Assembly (NCBI GenBank): GCA_002437945.1
Contig: DJSB01000049.1
Location: forward strand, 1 to 19,258
Origin: Christensenella sp. UBA6345
GTDB lineage: Bacteria > Bacillota > Clostridia > Christensenellales > UBA1242
DNA: 19,258 nt
Direction: 5' to 3'
The notes under the pieces are model-generated. The model ran no database searches. It was given only the letters and a program-made list of their open reading frames with translations, and was not told the origin of the DNA. A program made the translations under genes and the position numbers. Shown one piece after another: positions 15,456 to 19,258 of the stretch (its first letter is position 1; each line of letters starts with the position of its first letter).

Positions 15456-16994
15456 ATGAAAATTATAAAAGGCGTATTTACATACACAATGCTTCTTATT
15501 GGCGCAGCATTAATTATATGTATGGCGTTAGTGGGTTGTATGTTCTTATTCCCTAACTTTAAAGTATTTGGTTGGGGCATAATGTTTAAGAGCAACGAAC
15601 TTGCTTCTGAAGTTAGATCTCCAGAACTTACAGCCGGTGCAACTTACACTTTGGATATTGATGCAAAATTACATGACGTTTACATCTATCAATATTCCGA
15701 TAGTACACCAACTATATCTTTACAAAAATTTGATGATATGTTTGGTATCATGAAAGGCTCTAGAGATAGTTATGATGGTAGTGTTAAGTTTGACCCTGTA
15801 GACGCAACTACATATAAAGTAGAAGCAAAAGATATTGAAGGTGCTATCTTAAAACGTTCTAGTAAGATAGTTGTCTATGTTCCTAATGGAAGATCATATA
15901 AATTTAACATTAAGACCACTTCTGGTAATATCAATATTGATGGTTCTTTAAGAGAAGTTGCTGGTAAAGTTAAAAGTGCTACCGAACTTAATGTTAAAGG
16001 ACTTAACCTAGAGACTACTACTGGCTCATTTAGTTGGAGCAATGTTAATAGACCAAGCAATGTTGTTGAACTAGAAAATTTATCTGCAAAGACACAATAT
16101 GGTAAATTTAACTTTAGTTTAGGTGACGATGTTACAATTAAAGGTAATGAAAATTCTAAATATTATCTAGAATGTAAACGTGGTGAATTTACTTTCAACA
16201 ACGTTAAAGTTAATGAAATGCATATTGAAGGTAATGATGTATTAGTAGTTGCTAATGAATTGAATACTGTTAAGAGTTTCTATTTCAATGCTCCTAATGG
16301 ATTCTTTAATGTAACCAAACTTGTTACTGCTGATAAGGGTTTAAGCACAATTATCACCAACAATATTGATGTTCAACTTAACGAAGTTATTGGTGAATTG
16401 GCTATTACTACAACTTATGGTAATATTAATGTTAACAAGACTACAAAAAATGCTTCACTTAAATCTATTAATGGTAATATAACAGTTGGTAAAGCAGAAG
16501 ATAATTTAAGTGCTATATCAGAACACGGTGATATTATTGTTGGTTCTTACAATAGTAAAGTTTATTTAAAGAACAAACATGGTAAGATTGAAGCAACTTA
16601 TAATAAAGATGCATTTGACATTTATTCTTCTATCGCTAATAAGAGTGAAATCATTAATGAAGAAGGTTCAATTACAGTTAATGACTTAATGATTGGTACT
16701 GACTTAACAACTACAAGCGGTGGTACTATTAATGCTAGTTACTACTTAATGCCTAAAAATGATGACAATATTCACAATGTTAAATTATTAGCAGGTGGCA
16801 CAGCCAACTTACAAGTTGCTAATACCAATGGATTTATGTTTAATGGTAAAGGCAATATTTCTGGTAAAGTAAGTAGTGTTAATATGACCGCTACTACTGA
16901 AGCAACACAAATATTAAGTGGTGAAGGTCCTTTCACAACACTTAATGTTGATGCTGGTACAGGTAATGCTATATTTAGTACATACAATAAATAA
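15456..16994 (+). CDS. Membrane-anchored beta-repeat protein of the DUF4097 (putative adhesin) type
   Basis: 512 aa. One transmembrane segment (~9-33) follows a short Lys-containing N-terminus. A LVGC string (25-28) resembles a lipobox but is followed by more hydrophobic residues, so a signal anchor is preferred. The rest is extracytoplasmic and rich in beta strands, with recurring TTxGxxxx rungs (TTSGNINIDG, TTTGSFSW, TTYGNINV, SINGNITVG, SEHGDIIVG, KHGKIEA, TTSGGTIN), the pattern of the right-handed beta-helical DUF4097/DUF4098 putative adhesins. There are no enzyme motifs. It is monocistronic with a near-consensus promoter, so probably well expressed. Function in this family is generally unknown; a cell-envelope structural or sensing role is inferred only. 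Confidence 0.75.
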   Translation: MKIIKGVFTYTMLLIGAALIICMALVGCMFLFPNFKVFGWGIMFKSNELASEVRSPELTAGATYTLDIDAKLHDVYIYQYSDSTPTISLQKFDDMFGIMKGSRDSYDGSVKFDPVDATTYKVEAKDIEGAILKRSSKIVVYVPNGRSYKFNIKTTSGNINIDGSLREVAGKVKSATELNVKGLNLETTTGSFSWSNVNRPSNVVELENLSAKTQYGKFNFSLGDDVTIKGNENSKYYLECKRGEFTFNNVKVNEMHIEGNDVLVVANELNTVKSFYFNAPNGFFNVTKLVTADKGLSTIITNNIDVQLNEVIGELAITTTYGNINVNKTTKNASLKSINGNITVGKAEDNLSAISEHGDIIVGSYNSKVYLKNKHGKIEATYNKDAFDIYSSIANKSEIINEEGSITVNDLMIGTDLTTTSGGTINASYYLMPKNDDNIHNVKLLAGGTANLQVANTNGFMFNGKGNISGKVSSVNMTATTEATQILSGEGPFTTLNVDAGTGNAIFSTYNK

Positions 16995-17006
16995 TTGATT
17001 ATGATT

Positions 17007-17036
17007 AAAAGTCCCCGTATACTAACAGGGACTTTT
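17007..17036 (+). terminator. Intrinsic terminator of the DUF4097-like gene
   Basis: AAAAGTCCC (17007-17015) pairs with GGGACTTTT (17028-17036) around a 12-base loop, followed by ATTTTG. It is the only clearly G+C-containing terminator stem here. Confidence 0.88.
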
Positions 17037-17141
17037 ATTTTGCTTAATTATTACATACTAATTAAATAATGTTATATTTTTAAATTTTGCCTAAAAAAAG
17101 CGAAAAAATATATATTAATTAACTAGTATGCTTAACTTAAC

Positions 17142-17170
17142 TTGACAAAAGTAAGTATTTAAAGTAATCT
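17142..17170 (+). promoter_or_regulatory. Promoter of the ABC-F gene
   Basis: A perfect TTGACA (17142-17147), 17-base spacer, TAATCT (17165-17170). Leader ~28 bases, with AAAAGGA (17191-17197) 7 bases before ATG. There is no long regulatory leader with an upstream peptide such as antibiotic-resistance ABC-F genes often have. Confidence 0.7.
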
Positions 17171-17204
17171 AGTTTAGACGATAAATATAAAAAAGGAAAT
17201 AATA

Positions 17205-18782
17205 ATGTTACAAGCAATCAATGTTTCACTTCAATTCGGTGGAAGAAAATTATTTGAAGATGTTAATATTAAATTCACTAAAGGTAATTGCTATGGCATA
17301 ATTGGTGCCAATGGTGCTGGTAAAAGTACATTTTTGAAGATACTTACTGGAGAGATTACACCTAATAAAGGGGAAGTTGTTAAAAGCCCAAAGGAACGTA
17401 TGAGTGTCCTTAACCAGAACCAAGAAGCATTTAACAATGAGACTGTTATGCGTACAGTACTTATGGGACATAAACGTCTTATTGAAGTTATGGAAGAAAA
17501 AGATGCTATTTATGCTAAACCTGACTTTGACGAAGCCGATGGTATGAAAGCCGCAGAACTTGAAGCAGAGTTTATGGAAATGAATGGTTGGGAAGCCGAG
17601 AGTGATGCACAAACTTTACTTAATGGTTTAGGTGTACCTAGTGAACTTCATTATAGTATTATGAGTGAACTTGACCCTAAAATGAAAGTTAAAGTGCTTT
17701 TAGCGCAAGCATTGTTTGGTAATCCAGATATTCTTATATTGGACGAACCTACCAATAACTTGGACGCAGTTACTACTAAATGGTTGGAAGATTACCTTAT
17801 TGATTTTGAAAATATTTTAATCATAGTTTCGCACAATAGACACTTCCTTAACAGGGTATGTACACATATTTGTGATGTGGATTATGGCAAAATTAATATG
17901 TATGTAGGTAACTACGATTTCTGGTACGAAACAAGTCAATTATTGCTTCGTCAACAAAAAGAACTTAACAAAAAGATGGAAGCAAGGGCTAAAGAATTAC
18001 AAGAATTTATTGCTAGATTCTCTGCTAATGCATCAAAAAGTAAACAAGCAACTTCTAGAAAGAAAGAATTAGAAAAATTAACTATTGAAGATATTAAACC
18101 TAGCAGTCGTAAATATCCATATATTGATTTTAGAGTAGAAAGAGAAGCCGGCAACGATATTCTTAAAGTAGAGAATTTAACCAAAAAAGGTGTATTCGAA
18201 AATGTTTCGTTTACAGTTAATAAAGGCGAAAAAATAGCCTTTGTTAGTGAAAAGGGTACTACAATTACTGCATTATTTAAGATTATTGCTGGAGAAGATA
18301 AAGATTATACTGGCGAAGTTAAATGGGGTAAAACTATTACTTATAGTTATATGCCACAAAACTATAACCAATATTTTGATGACTGTAATCTTAACCTAGT
18401 TCAATGGTTGGGACAATTTAGTAAAGAACAAGAACAATCATACTTACGTGGTTGGTTGGGACGTATGTTGTTTACTGGAGAAGAAGGCTTAAAACAAGCA
18501 AAAGTATTGTCGGGTGGAGAAAAGGTAAGATGTATGCTAGCAAAAATGATGTTGACTAGTGGTAATTTCCTTATCTTTGACGAACCTACTAATCACCTTG
18601 ACCTAGAAAGTATAACTGCACTTAATAAAGGTATGATTAATTTTAAAGGCAATATATTGTTTACCAGTCATGACCAAGAATTAATGGAAACAGTGGCTAA
18701 TCGTATTATAGAAATTAATGGTACAAAAACTTATGATAAATTAATTAGTTATGATGAGTATCTTGAACAAAAGAACCAATAA
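17205..18782 (+). CDS. ykpA: ABC-F family ATPase, YkpA/YbiT type
   Basis: 525 aa; a soluble protein with two ATP-binding cassettes and no membrane domain. ABC-F proteins bind the ribosomal E site and act on translation. Cassette 1 (~1-235): Walker A GANGAGKST (34-42), Walker B ILILDEPTNNLD (~176-187), His210. The linker (~245-305) contains the FSANASKSKQATSRKK stretch diagnostic of YkpA/YbiT. Cassette 2 (~318-525): signature LSGGE (435-439) and Walker B IFDEPTNHLD intact, but the P-loop position (VSEKGTTITA, ~347-356) has lost its Gly-Lys-Thr core. Cassette 1's signature is LDPKM (156-160), also degenerate. Both defects fall in one composite site, leaving one intact ATP site. The eroded cassette-2 P-loop is, from memory, shared with Bacillus YkpA. 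A housekeeping role is likelier than antibiotic resistance. Confidence 0.9.
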   Translation: MLQAINVSLQFGGRKLFEDVNIKFTKGNCYGIIGANGAGKSTFLKILTGEITPNKGEVVKSPKERMSVLNQNQEAFNNETVMRTVLMGHKRLIEVMEEKDAIYAKPDFDEADGMKAAELEAEFMEMNGWEAESDAQTLLNGLGVPSELHYSIMSELDPKMKVKVLLAQALFGNPDILILDEPTNNLDAVTTKWLEDYLIDFENILIIVSHNRHFLNRVCTHICDVDYGKINMYVGNYDFWYETSQLLLRQQKELNKKMEARAKELQEFIARFSANASKSKQATSRKKELEKLTIEDIKPSSRKYPYIDFRVEREAGNDILKVENLTKKGVFENVSFTVNKGEKIAFVSEKGTTITALFKIIAGEDKDYTGEVKWGKTITYSYMPQNYNQYFDDCNLNLVQWLGQFSKEQEQSYLRGWLGRMLFTGEEGLKQAKVLSGGEKVRCMLAKMMLTSGNFLIFDEPTNHLDLESITALNKGMINFKGNILFTSHDQELMETVANRIIEINGTKTYDKLISYDEYLEQKNQ

Positions 18783-18808
18783 TAAATATTGATAATTAAT
18801 TTTTATAA

Positions 18809-18849
18809 CAAAACAAAAAGGCACAATCACATTGTGTCTTTTTGTTTTG
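18809..18849. terminator. Bidirectional terminator between the ABC-F gene and the HicB-like gene
   Basis: 19-base arms (18809-18827 and 18831-18849) pair along their whole length with one G-T pair around a 3-base loop. A- and T-rich outer halves supply the U tract on either strand, and both flanking genes end into it. Confidence 0.85.
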
Positions 18850-18865
18850 ATTTAGTTAATATGAT

Positions 18866-19132
18866 TTATTTTAGATACCTATCTGCTATGTTTACATTGA
18901 TCATAATTATTAAATCATTAGGATATTTTTTCTTTAATTCTTCTACACTACTAGGTTTAACATCTCTTACATTATAGTAATTATATATCATTAAAGTTCT
19001 TAATAAGTCTTTAGCCATATATATCGAATTAGGCATTCCAATACCACAAGTGTATCCACCAATTAAGTCAGGGAAATCGACATTGTATCCGTCATCTTCT
19101 TTATTAAAAACTGCAGGAAATCTAAAATTCAT
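18866..19132 (-). CDS. Solitary HicB-like protein
   Basis: 88 aa. It opens FPAVFNKEDDGYNVDFPDL, the strand-strand core of the HicB/HicB-like antitoxin fold (usual form YPAxFxxEDDGYxVxFPDLPG), followed by a helix (~36-48) and a PSSxEEL segment and final strand. No separate C-terminal ribbon-helix-helix or HTH is present. The start is placed at ATG 19132, since GGAG (19139-19142) lies 6 bases upstream; the ATG at 19144 overlaps that site. HicB normally pairs with the HicA mRNA interferase next to it. No HicA-like frame lies on either side within the window, and the gene has its own promoter and terminator, so it may be a solitary regulator or an antitoxin whose toxin was lost. Confidence 0.8.
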   Translation of the reverse strand: MNFRFPAVFNKEDDGYNVDFPDLIGGYTCGIGMPNSIYMAKDLLRTLMIYNYYNVRDVKPSSVEELKKKYPNDLIIMINVNIADRYLK

Positions 19133-19138
19133 ATTATT

Positions 19139-19142
19139 CTCC
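19139..19142 (-). promoter_or_regulatory. Ribosome binding site that fixes the HicB-like start
   Basis: GGAG on the minus strand, 6 bases before ATG 19132. It overlaps the alternative ATG at 19144, which has no ribosome binding site of its own. Confidence 0.65.
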
Positions 19143-19175
19143 ATATTTGATTTAACTTGTTATCAACTTAATTGT

Positions 19176-19205
19176 AATATATCACATAATTGTTAATTTT
19201 CACAA
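19176..19205 (-). promoter_or_regulatory. Promoter of the HicB-like gene
   Basis: TTGTGA (19200-19205), 18-base spacer and an extended -10, TGATATATT (TATATT at 19176-19181), on the minus strand. The TGTGATATA context resembles the galU extended -10. HicB proteins often autoregulate, but I see no clear inverted-repeat operator here. Confidence 0.5.
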
Positions 19206-19258
19206 TATAACTAATAGATATTACTTTGATTAACAAAAAATATTTATATATAGGATAA

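Noticed and set aside
17205..18782. Antibiotic-resistance ABC-F (Msr/Vga/Lsa type)
   Set aside because: The linker and flanking motifs (FSANASKSKQATSRKK, GNYDFWYE) are those of YkpA/YbiT, and no inducible leader peptide is present.

Overview
This window comes from a low-GC (A+T-rich) bacterium that looks like a member of the Bacillota, most likely an uncultured gut Clostridia- or Bacilli-type lineage. The reasons are AAGGAG-like ribosome binding sites, TTGACA/TATAAT promoters, short A/U-rich intrinsic terminators, a YkpA-type ABC-F protein, a FolT-type ECF transporter, and a BspA/InlB-repeat surface protein. No 16S rRNA or other marker fixes the lineage. There are 12 protein genes, no identifiable tRNA or rRNA, no insertion sequence and no CRISPR array.

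Layout, left to right. (1) 1-265: non-coding DNA with a GC-richer block at the very edge and a long imperfect inverted repeat just upstream of a surface-protein gene. (2) 266-3949 (+): a 1227-aa membrane-anchored repeat protein with seven InlB-like repeats followed by two [linker domain + BspA leucine-rich repeat] modules. It ends in a bidirectional terminator shared with the convergent operon. (3) 7848-4021 (-): a two-gene heterodimeric ABC exporter operon with one degenerate and one canonical ATP site. (4) 8480-7989 (-): a small membrane protein with a zinc ribbon, with its own promoter and terminator. (5) 8569-9945 (+): a GPH-family sugar/cation symporter, divergent from (4). (6) 10133-11953 (+): a short alanyl-tRNA synthetase lacking the beta-barrel and C-Ala domains. 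(7) 12872-12009 (-): a GalU-type UDP-glucose pyrophosphorylase, sharing a bidirectional terminator with alaS. (8) 14999-12968 (-): a folT-ecfA-ecfT ECF vitamin transporter operon behind a long leader that folds into terminator-like and SD-sequestering structures. (9) 15456-16994 (+): a membrane-anchored protein of the DUF4097 (putative adhesin) type. (10) 17205-18782 (+): a YkpA/YbiT-type ABC-F ATPase. (11) 19132-18866 (-): a solitary HicB-like protein.

Functional picture: mostly housekeeping and envelope genes (tRNA charging, UDP-glucose supply, folate uptake, drug/lipid-type export, ribosome-associated ATPase) with two cell-surface proteins. The points most worth following up are the folT leader RNA, which I could not assign to a known riboswitch class, the short Patescibacteria-like AlaRS, and the recent internal duplication plus promoter-proximal inverted repeat of the surface protein gene. 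I did not find a clear multi-gene novel defence or metabolic system.
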